Below are positions 1-6,692 of a DNA stretch of 18,859 nt, in pieces (within the stretch, counting starts at the first letter, position 1; each line of letters opens with the position of its first letter). Below the pieces are notes generated by a model, which saw only the letters and a program-made list of their open reading frames with translations, made no database searches and was not told the origin of the DNA. Origin of the DNA: Flavobacteriales bacterium (lineage in GTDB: Bacteria > Bacteroidota > Bacteroidia > Flavobacteriales > Flavobacteriaceae); NCBI GenBank assembly GCA_002737105.1, contig NSHO01000012.1, positions 1 through 18,859 on the forward strand. The letters run 5' to 3'. Position numbers and translations under genes: made by a program.

Positions 1-72
1 CGCTTGAAATCGCTAGTGATTATTTTTTTCTTTTTTAAAAACGTTTTTTCTTTCTAACTTTTCGGTATATTT

Positions 73-118
73 GTTGGCGCTTGGGCTTAAATTACGCAAC
101 AAAGCCAAGCGGCAAAAC
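73..118. repeat. Imperfect inverted repeat resembling an integron attC or cassette-type repeat
   Basis: The left arm GTTGGCGCTTGGGCTT (73-88) pairs with the right arm AAGCCAAGCGGCAAAAC (102-118), leaving a few unpaired bases and a 13-base loop. An imperfect palindrome with extrahelical bases, lying just 3' of a coding remnant on the minus strand and next to ACGTTATAA, is the general layout of an attC recombination site. The canonical R boxes (RYYYAAC / GTTRRRY) are not matched exactly, so this may instead be a Bacteroidota-specific dispersed repeat. Confidence 0.4.
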
Positions 119-180
119 GTTATAAAACCTAAAAAAAGCTGTTTATGGCTACTCGCCATCATTTATGTATAAAAAACCAG

Positions 181-318
181 CTACTTGTGCTGAAACCAAT
201 TGGTTCCGTCATCAAAATAGGCTTTAAATTCTGAGTTTACAGGCGTACCATGTAAAATACGATTCTTATAATTTTTACGAATAATATAATTAAAAGAACC
301 CTTAACCTCTAAAAAAAA
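181..318 (-). pseudogene. Orphan 3' end of an unidentified gene (45 codons, no start)
   Basis: An open frame reads leftward from an in-frame stop at 319-321 to a TAG stop at 183-181, giving 45 residues that end in AYFDDGTNWFQHK. It has no ATG, and its composition (aromatic, charged, an HGTPVNSEF segment) looks like real protein rather than random AT-rich translation. The missing 5' part would have occupied the DNA that now carries the YHYH gene, so I infer a gene truncated by rearrangement. I do not recognise the family. Confidence 0.3.
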
Positions 319-329
319 CTAGATACAAC

Positions 330-1955
330 ATGAAAGTAAATCTAATAAAAACAATGAACTGTTTATTTCTGTTTATGCTATGTATAGTGAGTCAGACAGC
401 AATTGCTCATGATACACACTCTCATAATGAAAGTGTAAAAAAATGGTTTATTGAAAAAGATAATATAACGATACAAGGAAATTTCTTTATGTACAAAAAC
501 GGAAAAGTGTATATTGAAGATACTCAAGGCAAATTATTTTCTTTTCCAATGGCGTCGTTGTCAAAAAAAGATCAAGCATTTGCAACCGAAAAGCAAATTA
601 GTATTATGACCCTCAATAGTGGAATTTTGAAACCTAAAGTTGTGATTGATAACACTAATTTATATCAAAAAATGACTTTGATATGTTTGATGTTATTGGT
701 TTTTAGCTATTTATTATATCGAAATCCAGATAGAAGTAAGTACAAATATCTGGCTTCGATAATTTATTTAGGTGCGTTATTTACACTTGGCAGTTTTGCG
801 AAAAAAGCTGTTTCAACTACTGACCCTTTATTAGTTACGGCGGCTTTTGCACCGTTTTCTTCAACCGTTAGCACCAGTTATGATGCCAGCAATTTTTATG
901 TAAATGCAACAGGAATTCCTGCACATACCATGATGGTCGGAATTTCTAATCACGGATGGCAACAACAAGTGCCGATGCCAAAATGTTATGTCAGTCCAAA
1001 TCATTGGCAATTTACTTTAAATCCAGTTGCGGCAGCCACGCCAGTGCCAGTATCTGCAACACATTTTACGAAAGGTGCTATTGCAATTGCCACAAATGGT
1101 GTTCCGATTTTTAATTATCATACCAATACAGGCGTCGATTCGTACACCGATGGTCAGTTGGATAATTTTGGTGGACATTGTGGTCGGGGCGACGATTATC
1201 ACTATCATATTGCACCAATGTTTTTGCAATCGGCAGCCAATTTGCCTATCGCTTACGCACTTGATGGCTATGCAGTTTATGGTAGTTTAGAGCCAACAGG
1301 AGCAGCAATGGCAACACTTGATGCCAATCACGGACATTTATTTGCTGGCGTATATCATTATCACGGTACTGCAACTGCTCCTTATATGATAGGAAATATG
1401 GTGGGCGTAGTTACTGAAGATGCCAATTTGCAAATCATTCCGCAGCCGCAAGGCAGTCCTGTTCGGACTGAAAATTGGATGCCTTTAAACGGAGCATTAA
1501 TCACATCGTGTGTGCCAAATACCAACAATGGATACAACACGAGTTACAGTAAAAATCTAGTTTCGGGTTATGCTACAAATTATACTAAATTATCGGTAAG
1601 TCCTTATACTTACACCTTCCAATATGTAACCCCAACAGGTACTACGACTACAAATTATAACGGTCAAGCCAATTGTGCGGTGCCAAATTTGGCCGCTGCC
1701 AATTTTATTGCTTTGGAACAAAACATAAAATTATTTCCAAATCCAGCTACAGATATTTTGCAAATTAATCTGGGCGATTCCGATTTAGAAAAAGGCGTCC
1801 AATCTATTTATTTATACGATTTAAACGGCAGAATTTTATTTAAAACCAATCATTTTATTCCATCGTTAGACATTAAAAATGTGTCGAAAGGGAATTATGT
1901 TGTGAAGATTCAATTTGAAAATTCGGTTGTTACAAAAAAATTAATCGTGAAGTAG
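330..1955 (+). CDS. YHYH domain protein with SHD1-like N-terminus and T9SS sorting domain
   Basis: 541 residues, function unknown. Residues 1-26 form a signal peptide (hydrophobic CLFLFMLCIVSQTAIA, then HDTHSH). Residues about 46-85 (F-Y-K-N-G-K-V-Y-I-E-D ... L-S-K-K-D-Q) resemble an SHD1 (SLA1 homology 1) small beta-barrel. Two hydrophobic segments follow, about 115-131 and 140-157. The central region, about 165-400, carries two YHYH motifs (290-293 in GDDYHYHIAP and 342-345 in GVYHYHGT) plus GGHCGRGDD, as expected of the YHYH family; the clustered His, Cys and Asp suggest metal binding, which is inference. Residues about 463-541 (KLFPNPATDIL ... KKLIVK) are a T9SS type A C-terminal sorting domain, implying surface display or secretion. 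Membrane segments between a signal peptide and a T9SS domain are odd. The ATG is the first in frame and precedes the signal peptide. Confidence 0.9.
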   Translation: MKVNLIKTMNCLFLFMLCIVSQTAIAHDTHSHNESVKKWFIEKDNITIQGNFFMYKNGKVYIEDTQGKLFSFPMASLSKKDQAFATEKQISIMTLNSGILKPKVVIDNTNLYQKMTLICLMLLVFSYLLYRNPDRSKYKYLASIIYLGALFTLGSFAKKAVSTTDPLLVTAAFAPFSSTVSTSYDASNFYVNATGIPAHTMMVGISNHGWQQQVPMPKCYVSPNHWQFTLNPVAAATPVPVSATHFTKGAIAIATNGVPIFNYHTNTGVDSYTDGQLDNFGGHCGRGDDYHYHIAPMFLQSAANLPIAYALDGYAVYGSLEPTGAAMATLDANHGHLFAGVYHYHGTATAPYMIGNMVGVVTEDANLQIIPQPQGSPVRTENWMPLNGALITSCVPNTNNGYNTSYSKNLVSGYATNYTKLSVSPYTYTFQYVTPTGTTTTNYNGQANCAVPNLAAANFIALEQNIKLFPNPATDILQINLGDSDLEKGVQSIYLYDLNGRILFKTNHFIPSLDIKNVSKGNYVVKIQFENSVVTKKLIVK

Positions 1956-1990
1956 TAAATATGCCAAGAAGACATGAATTTTATTTAGAA

Positions 1991-2051
1991 ACTTCGTGTC
2001 TTTGTGGCAATAAAAATATCAAAAATAATCTATGTGAACCTCTGTGTAACA
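1991..2051. repeat. Dispersed intergenic repeat (CTCTGTGTAAC type)
   Basis: The gap between the two secreted-protein genes contains CTTCGTGTCTTTGTGGCAA and, further on, TATGTGAACCTCTGTGTAAC. The second piece is nearly identical, in reverse complement, to 10011-10030 upstream of the MATE gene. Repeats of this GTG/TGTG-rich type are scattered through flavobacterial intergenic DNA. No coding potential was seen. Confidence 0.6.
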
Positions 2052-2079
2052 AACCCATTGCAAAGCAATAACCCAATCA

Positions 2080-3249
2080 ATGAAAACAATAATCTTCCTC
2101 TTTATATCTTCAATTTCGTTTGCACAAAGCATTCAAAAAACAATTAATTTATTGCCTGATACGGGGCAAACAGGAAGTTTTACAACCACTTTTGGCGAAG
2201 ATAATGATTATACAATAAACGCTCCATCCTATAACAATAACGGCAACGGCACGATAACCGATAATGTTACAGGATTGATGTGGCAGCAAGCCGATGGCGG
2301 CGAAATGACCATTGAAAATGCTATAATTTATGCCGATAATTTGATTTTGGGTGGTTTTTCTGATTGGAGATTGCCAACACCAATTGAAAGTTTTAGCATT
2401 TTGAACCATCAAAATAATAATCCTGCCGTGAGCAATATTTTTACGGCAAGTGCCGCAGAATATTGGTGGACAAACAAATTTCAGGTGGGCGCTGCAACCA
2501 AAGTTTGGTGCACCAATGCTGGAGGCGGTATTGGCAATCACCCAAAAGCTGAAACGATGAGTGCTGGTGGCATAAAAAAATTTCATGCCCGAGCCGTTCG
2601 GGATGTTACATTGCCAACAACAATTTCCAATCATTTTACCGACAATGGTAACGGCACGATTACGGATAATTTAACACAATTGATGTGGCAAAAAGTTCCC
2701 AATCCAAATTTTTTTACTTGGGAAAATGCCCTAATTTATGCTGAGGGTTTGAACTTGGCAACTGCCTCAGATTGGCGTCTACCAAACATCAAAGAGCTAC
2801 AATCGTTGAACGATGAAACGGTTTCAAATCCATCGGCAAACACCACTTTTTTTCCTGCAATAGGGGTGCATAATTATTGGAGTTCGACCAGTTTGCCTAA
2901 TCAAACTACAAAGGCTTGGTATTGGAGTACCATTTTTGGAGTAACTACTTATGACACCAAAACCAACACTAATTTCGTAATTTGTGTTCGTGGCATTCCA
3001 GCAGTTTTAGCAATCAATGAAGTCGATTTTAAATCAAAAATTAAAGTTTTCCCCAATCCATTTTCGTCTAATATAACTATTGAAAATGCAATTGGAAACG
3101 AAACATTTATCTTGTACAATCAATTGGGGCAGGAAGTTTTTTCGGGCAAAAATATAAAACAAAAAGATTTTACTTATTTACAAAGTGGTGTTTATTATCT
3201 ATTGGTAAAAGACAGCTATTTAAAAACAATTAAGGTAATTAAAGAATAG
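2080..3249 (+). CDS. Secreted protein with two DUF1566 (Lcl C-terminal-like) domains and T9SS sorting domain
   Basis: 389 residues. A short signal peptide (MKTIIFLFISSISFAQS) is followed by two copies of a DUF1566 domain. Copy 1, about 50-175, has NGNGTITDNVTGLMWQ, the FSDWRLPTPIE motif and EYWWT. Copy 2, about 186-306, has DNGNGTITDNLTQLMWQ, ASDWRLPNIKEL and HNYWSST. DUF1566 is a C-type-lectin-like fold found in surface proteins, including the Legionella collagen-like adhesin Lcl. Residues about 317-389 (IKVFPNPFSSNI ... LKTIKVIKE) are a T9SS type A sorting domain, so the protein should be exported by T9SS and anchored or released outside. It lies 124 bases after the YHYH gene on the same strand with a repeat between, so co-transcription is uncertain. 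The ligand cannot be read from sequence; an adhesin-like role is inference. Confidence 0.9.
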   Translation: MKTIIFLFISSISFAQSIQKTINLLPDTGQTGSFTTTFGEDNDYTINAPSYNNNGNGTITDNVTGLMWQQADGGEMTIENAIIYADNLILGGFSDWRLPTPIESFSILNHQNNNPAVSNIFTASAAEYWWTNKFQVGAATKVWCTNAGGGIGNHPKAETMSAGGIKKFHARAVRDVTLPTTISNHFTDNGNGTITDNLTQLMWQKVPNPNFFTWENALIYAEGLNLATASDWRLPNIKELQSLNDETVSNPSANTTFFPAIGVHNYWSSTSLPNQTTKAWYWSTIFGVTTYDTKTNTNFVICVRGIPAVLAINEVDFKSKIKVFPNPFSSNITIENAIGNETFILYNQLGQEVFSGKNIKQKDFTYLQSGVYYLLVKDSYLKTIKVIKE

Positions 3250-3436
3250 GTTAAAATTAAAAAACGACAAAAACGGCAGCACATAAAAGAGTCTAGGAGC
3301 AATTTGGGCATCTGGCTTAATGGAAAAATTGGTTTGTATTTGGAAGATTTGGCAAATCTGAAAATAGGGCTTAATTTAGTACTAAACTGCTTTTAGCTCG
3401 GGAACATTACGTTCTGGCTATTCTATTTTATACCGC
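3250..3436. repeat. Non-coding block resembling a cassette-type dispersed repeat
   Basis: This convergent gap holds ACGACAAAAACGGCAGCACA (3264-3283), a perfect hairpin AGATTT-GGC-AAATCT (3345-3359), GGGCTTAA (3367-3374, also at 83-90) and GGAACATTACGTTCTGGC (3401-3418). There is no open frame of note. It is structured like, and shares GGGCTTAA with, the element at 73-118, so the two T9SS genes lie between two similar elements. The hairpin lacks a following T-run, so it is not a typical terminator. Confidence 0.4.
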
Positions 3437-4075
3437 TTATATTTTCTTGGTTTTTACTAAATACATTAAAACTGCAATTGGAATTAACAAAATGCCAATA
3501 AAAATTAATCGGGATTGAAATAAACTTGGCACTAAAAGTAATGTTATCAATAAACCACCTATTGCCCCACCTAAATGTGCGGTATGCCCAATATTATCAT
3601 ACCTTCCTTTCATACCATAAACGGAATATCCTAAATACAGAAATGCAAAAATATAACCAGGAATAGGAATGGCAAAAAACATTCGCAACTCAATTTCTGG
3701 ATACAATAAAATGGCACAATAAATAATTCCTGTAACCGCACCAGAAGCACCAATAGCAGAATAATTGAGTTCGTTTTTATGAATGTAATACGTTAATACA
3801 CTTCCCATTAACATACTTCCGAAATAAATAATTAGAAAATTTATGGTGCTAAATTCTTGTGTTAAAAAATTGGCGAAACTCCAAAAACTAAACATGTTAA
3901 ACGCAAAATGAAACCAATCGGCATGTAAAAAACCAGAAGTAATCATACGAAATTGCTCTCCCGATTTAATTTTTGAAATGTTAAACTTAAAACGATCAAA
4001 AAAAGCAACGTTGGACAAACCCATAAACGTAACCAAGGTTGTAATTGCAATAATAATGGTTGAAACAGAATACAT
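3437..4075 (-). CDS. Rhomboid family intramembrane serine protease
   Basis: 212 residues, almost entirely hydrophobic, with about six membrane segments. Rhomboids cleave transmembrane substrates within the inner membrane with a Ser-His dyad. Visible landmarks are HADWFHFAFNMFSFW with the oxyanion-hole pair H56 and N60 (HxxxN, as in GlpG), the catalytic serine S111 in IGASGAVTG (GxSG), and the catalytic histidine H167 in HTAHLGGAIGG followed by a small-residue helix. All key residues are present, so it should be active. It is a compact rhomboid without an obvious extra cytosolic domain. Its substrate is unknown. It is transcribed alone, divergent from the acyltransferase gene and convergent with the DUF1566 gene. 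Confidence 0.93.
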   Translation of the reverse strand: MYSVSTIIIAITTLVTFMGLSNVAFFDRFKFNISKIKSGEQFRMITSGFLHADWFHFAFNMFSFWSFANFLTQEFSTINFLIIYFGSMLMGSVLTYYIHKNELNYSAIGASGAVTGIIYCAILLYPEIELRMFFAIPIPGYIFAFLYLGYSVYGMKGRYDNIGHTAHLGGAIGGLLITLLLVPSLFQSRLIFIGILLIPIAVLMYLVKTKKI

Positions 4076-4173
4076 ATAAAATAATTTTAATGAAGCTAAA
4101 GGTACTATAAATATTGAAAAATCAATACCAAAAACATATTAAGGCATTATTTTCTAAGAAGTAACAAAACATG

Positions 4174-4181
4174 TATATTTG
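4174..4181 (+). promoter_or_regulatory. Promoter -7 element for the acyltransferase gene
   Basis: TATATTTG matches the Bacteroidota housekeeping -7 consensus TAnnTTTG and ends 12 bases before the ATG at 4194. The tetramer 19 bases upstream (4151-4154) is TTTC, one mismatch from the -33 TTTG. The predicted leader is only a few bases long. Confidence 0.6.
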
Positions 4182-4193
4182 TAAAAAAAATTC

Positions 4194-5066
4194 ATGCAAT
4201 TTCTATTATATATTTTAATTTACCCTTTCATTTGGATACTATCTATTTTGCCATTTCCGGTATTATACTTATTATCTGACTTTGTGTACTTTCTTGTTTA
4301 TCGCATTATTAAATACCGAAAAAGAGTGGTTCGAGTAAATATCGCTTTAGCACTACCTCATCTTTCCGAAAAAGAAAGAACTAGTATTGAAAAGAAATTC
4401 TACGCTCATTTGTGCGATTTATTTCTTGAAATGATCAAAACATTATCCATTTCAAAAAAGGAAATTGAAAAACGCTATACCTTTTCAAACATGGAAGTGT
4501 ATTACGATTTGGAAAAAAAAGAAAAAAGTATTGCTTTATTGTGCGCGCATTATGCCAGTTATGAATGGGCTGTTTCTATGAATTATCATATTCATTTTAT
4601 GGGTTATGGCGTGTATAAAAAATTAGCCAATCCGTATTTCGATAAATTGGTAAGAAAAATACGTTCTAAATTTAAAAGTCATTTAATTGATAGTAAAGAA
4701 ACTATTCCTACAATGGCCTCAAATTTCAGAAATAAAAATTACAGTTTGTATGGATTAGTGAGTGACCAATCTCCAAAAGTAAGCACCACACATTATTGGC
4801 AAAAATTTATGGGAATAGAAGTTCCTGTGCATACCGGAGGGGAAATGTTAGCCAAAAAATACGATATGAATGTGATTTTCTTAAAGACAAAGAAACTAAA
4901 ACGCGGGTATTATGAAGCTAGTTTTGAAGTACTTTCTGACGGCAATACCAAAGATTTTCCAAATTACGAAATCACCGATAATTTCCTAAAATTAGTAGAA
5001 CAACAAATTTATGACGCCCCAGAATTTTATTTATGGACGCATAAACGTTGGAAGCACAAGAGGTGA
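4194..5066 (+). CDS. Lysophospholipid acyltransferase family protein, LpxL/HtrB-like (lipid A acyltransferase)
   Basis: 290 residues, the usual size for LpxL/HtrB-type acyltransferases, which transfer an acyl chain onto lipid A or a related lipid at the inner membrane. An N-terminal hydrophobic anchor (about 3-37) is followed by a basic stretch (YRKRVVRVN). The catalytic H-x4-E motif is H119-YASY-E124 in LLCAHYASYEW. Other family features are the KKLANPYFD segment, SLYGLVSDQSP (about 184-194), VPVHTGGEMLAKK (about 210-222) and the C-terminal WTHKRWK that is typical of the family. In Bacteroidota this single-copy gene is commonly annotated lipid A biosynthesis acyltransferase; whether the acceptor is lipid A or another lysolipid cannot be read from sequence. 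Confidence 0.9.
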   Translation: MQFLLYILIYPFIWILSILPFPVLYLLSDFVYFLVYRIIKYRKRVVRVNIALALPHLSEKERTSIEKKFYAHLCDLFLEMIKTLSISKKEIEKRYTFSNMEVYYDLEKKEKSIALLCAHYASYEWAVSMNYHIHFMGYGVYKKLANPYFDKLVRKIRSKFKSHLIDSKETIPTMASNFRNKNYSLYGLVSDQSPKVSTTHYWQKFMGIEVPVHTGGEMLAKKYDMNVIFLKTKKLKRGYYEASFEVLSDGNTKDFPNYEITDNFLKLVEQQIYDAPEFYLWTHKRWKHKR

Positions 5067-5094
5067 TTTGGGTAAAAGGTTTTGGGTAAAGGGT
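5067..5094. repeat. Tandem 14-bp repeat in convergent gap
   Basis: TTTGGGTAAAAGGT (5067-5080) is followed directly by TTTGGGTAAAGGGT (5081-5094), with one mismatch. It starts at the base after the acyltransferase stop codon. A related G/A-rich string occurs on the minus strand inside prmC (13480-13510). No hairpin terminator was seen in this gap. Confidence 0.55.
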
Positions 5095-5123
5095 AAATAG
5101 TAAAAATTTAATATATATTTCTT

Positions 5124-6608
5124 TTAATTGAACCAACTTTTCACCATTTCAACTTCCGGTCTACTATCATTTTTATGATTGAAATCGTTTTTAGTAGGAT
5201 GGTACACGTAATCTTCTTGCCAAGTAGTGAAGTTTTCAGCTACATCAATAATCGCATCACAAACCAACTGAATTTCTTCTGTAGTAGTTGTTGGGTGAAT
5301 TGACATTCTAATCCAACCTGGTTTATTGGTTAAATCGCCTTCATTAATGCTGCAAGTAATAGAATTTGAAGTTTCTTCGTTTACATTCAGTAAATAATGT
5401 CCATAAGTTCCAGCGCAACTACAACCACCACGAACTTGAATACCGAATTTATCGTTTAGTAATTTTACACCTAAATTAAAGTGCAAATCGGTAATGTAAA
5501 ATGAAATTACCCCTAACCTATCCGTGTGTTCTGCTGCTAAAATATGTATGTTTTCAATTGGTGCTAATCGTTCAAAAATATAATCTACCAGTTCGTGTTC
5601 TCTATCTAAAATAGAAGCCACACCCATTTTCTCTTTTAACTGAATAGCAAGTGCGGCTTTGATCACTTGTAAGAAACCAGGCGTTCCACCATCTTCTCTA
5701 TCTTCAATATTGTCGATATATTGGTGTTCGCCCCAAGGGTTGGTCCAAGAAACCGTTCCGCCACCCGGACAATCAGGAATATTGTTTTTATATAATTCTT
5801 TATTAAAAATCATCACACCACAAGAACCAGGTCCACCTAAAAATTTATGTGGCGAAAAGAAAATAGCATCTAAATACGCTTCTTTATCTTCGGGATGCAT
5901 ATTAATATCAACATAAGGTCCTGAACAAGCAAAATCTACAAAGCAAACGCCATTATTTTGATGCATAATTTTAGCCACTTTATGATACGGCGTTTTTATT
6001 CCAGTTACGTTAGAGCAAGATGTAATAGAAGCAATTTTAAAACTTCTATCCTTATATTGGTGTACTAATTTTGTGAAATTATCTATAGAAAACAAACCGT
6101 TTTCATCTGCAGGAATCACTACAACGTCTGCAATAGTTTCTAACCAAGATGTTTGATTAGAATGGTGTTCCATGTGCGAAATAAAAACAATTGGTTGAAT
6201 TTCATTTGGAATGGTGGTATATTCTTTTAAGTTTTCAGGAATGCGCAAACCTAAAATACGCTGAAATTTATTTACTACCGCTGTCATTCCCGTTCCGTCT
6301 GTAATCAATACGTCGTTGTCGGTTGCGTTTACATGGTCTTTTATAATATGACGCGCTTCATGATACGCCATAGTCATAGCCGTTCCAGTAATAGAAGTTT
6401 CTGTATGTGTATTAGCCACAAAAGGGCCAAAAGTATTCATTAGTTTTTCTTCAATTGGTCGGTACAATCTTCCGCTTGCCGTCCAATCTGTATAAACAAT
6501 GTTTTGTTTCCCAAATGGCGACACAAAAGATTGATTAATTCCGATTATATCTTTTCTATACTGCTGAAAATAAATTTCCAACTTAGATTTTGTTTCTATT
6601 GCAATCAT
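5124..6608 (-). CDS. Class V aminotransferase-fold PLP enzyme, cysteine desulfurase/selenocysteine lyase-like
   Basis: 494 residues from the chosen start, longer than SufS (about 405). PLP site: EHHSN with H147 or H148 over the ring, D225 in VDFACSG contacting the pyridine nitrogen, and the Schiff-base lysine K255 in SPHKFLGGPG. A candidate catalytic cysteine is C396 or C398 in VRGGCSCAGTYGH, where desulfurases carry the sulfur-accepting Cys. The family removes sulfur or selenium from cysteine-type substrates, but this long subgroup has no firm substrate, and no suf or isc genes are nearby. A frame upstream starts at 6635 (MYICSK), but those codons are the promoter TATATTTG itself, so I place the start at the ATG at 6608 (MIAIETKSK). 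It is divergent from selO, 84 bases apart. Confidence 0.88.
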   Translation of the reverse strand: MIAIETKSKLEIYFQQYRKDIIGINQSFVSPFGKQNIVYTDWTASGRLYRPIEEKLMNTFGPFVANTHTETSITGTAMTMAYHEARHIIKDHVNATDNDVLITDGTGMTAVVNKFQRILGLRIPENLKEYTTIPNEIQPIVFISHMEHHSNQTSWLETIADVVVIPADENGLFSIDNFTKLVHQYKDRSFKIASITSCSNVTGIKTPYHKVAKIMHQNNGVCFVDFACSGPYVDINMHPEDKEAYLDAIFFSPHKFLGGPGSCGVMIFNKELYKNNIPDCPGGGTVSWTNPWGEHQYIDNIEDREDGGTPGFLQVIKAALAIQLKEKMGVASILDREHELVDYIFERLAPIENIHILAAEHTDRLGVISFYITDLHFNLGVKLLNDKFGIQVRGGCSCAGTYGHYLLNVNEETSNSITCSINEGDLTNKPGWIRMSIHPTTTTEEIQLVCDAIIDVAENFTTWQEDYVYHPTKNDFNHKNDSRPEVEMVKSWFN

Positions 6609-6624
6609 GCTATGAAATTTGCTA

Positions 6625-6632
6625 CAAATATA
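6625..6632 (-). promoter_or_regulatory. Promoter -7 element for the class V aminotransferase gene
   Basis: Read on the minus strand the bases are TATATTTG (TAnnTTTG), 16 bases before the ATG at 6608. The tetramer 19 bases upstream is TTTA, one mismatch from TTTG. Its position rules out the upstream in-frame ATG at 6635 as the main start. Confidence 0.6.
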
Positions 6633-6667
6633 CATTTTATTAAATATCTTATAAAAATTTTATTCTG

Positions 6668-6675
6668 TAACTTTG
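6668..6675 (+). promoter_or_regulatory. Promoter -7 element for selO
   Basis: TAACTTTG matches TAnnTTTG and lies 17 bases before the ATG at 6693. No good -33 TTTG is visible at the expected spacing. It supports the 6693 start over the in-frame ATG at 6504, which lies inside the divergent gene. Confidence 0.5.
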
Positions 6676-6692
6676 TAAATTATTTTAAACCC

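Larger units (their letters stand above)
1..329. other. Gene-poor accessory stretch with cassette-like remnants
   Basis: No complete gene is visible on either strand. The first 60 bases are T-rich low-complexity sequence. Bases 73-118 form an imperfect inverted repeat and 184-318 (minus) is an open frame without a start; both are listed separately. I see no clear TAnnTTTG promoter for the gene starting at 330. The stretch reads like the edge of an accessory insertion. Confidence 0.5.

Noticed and set aside
6..22. Short string GAAATCGCTAGTGAT resembling a conserved piece of 16S rRNA
   Set aside because: The match is only about a dozen bases and the flanking DNA is T-rich and unrelated to rRNA, so it is chance.
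6504..6692. N-terminal extension of SelO by 63 residues from an upstream ATG
   Set aside because: It overlaps the divergent class V gene and both promoters, has no family support, and MSIQFLHKF at 6693 matches the usual SelO start.
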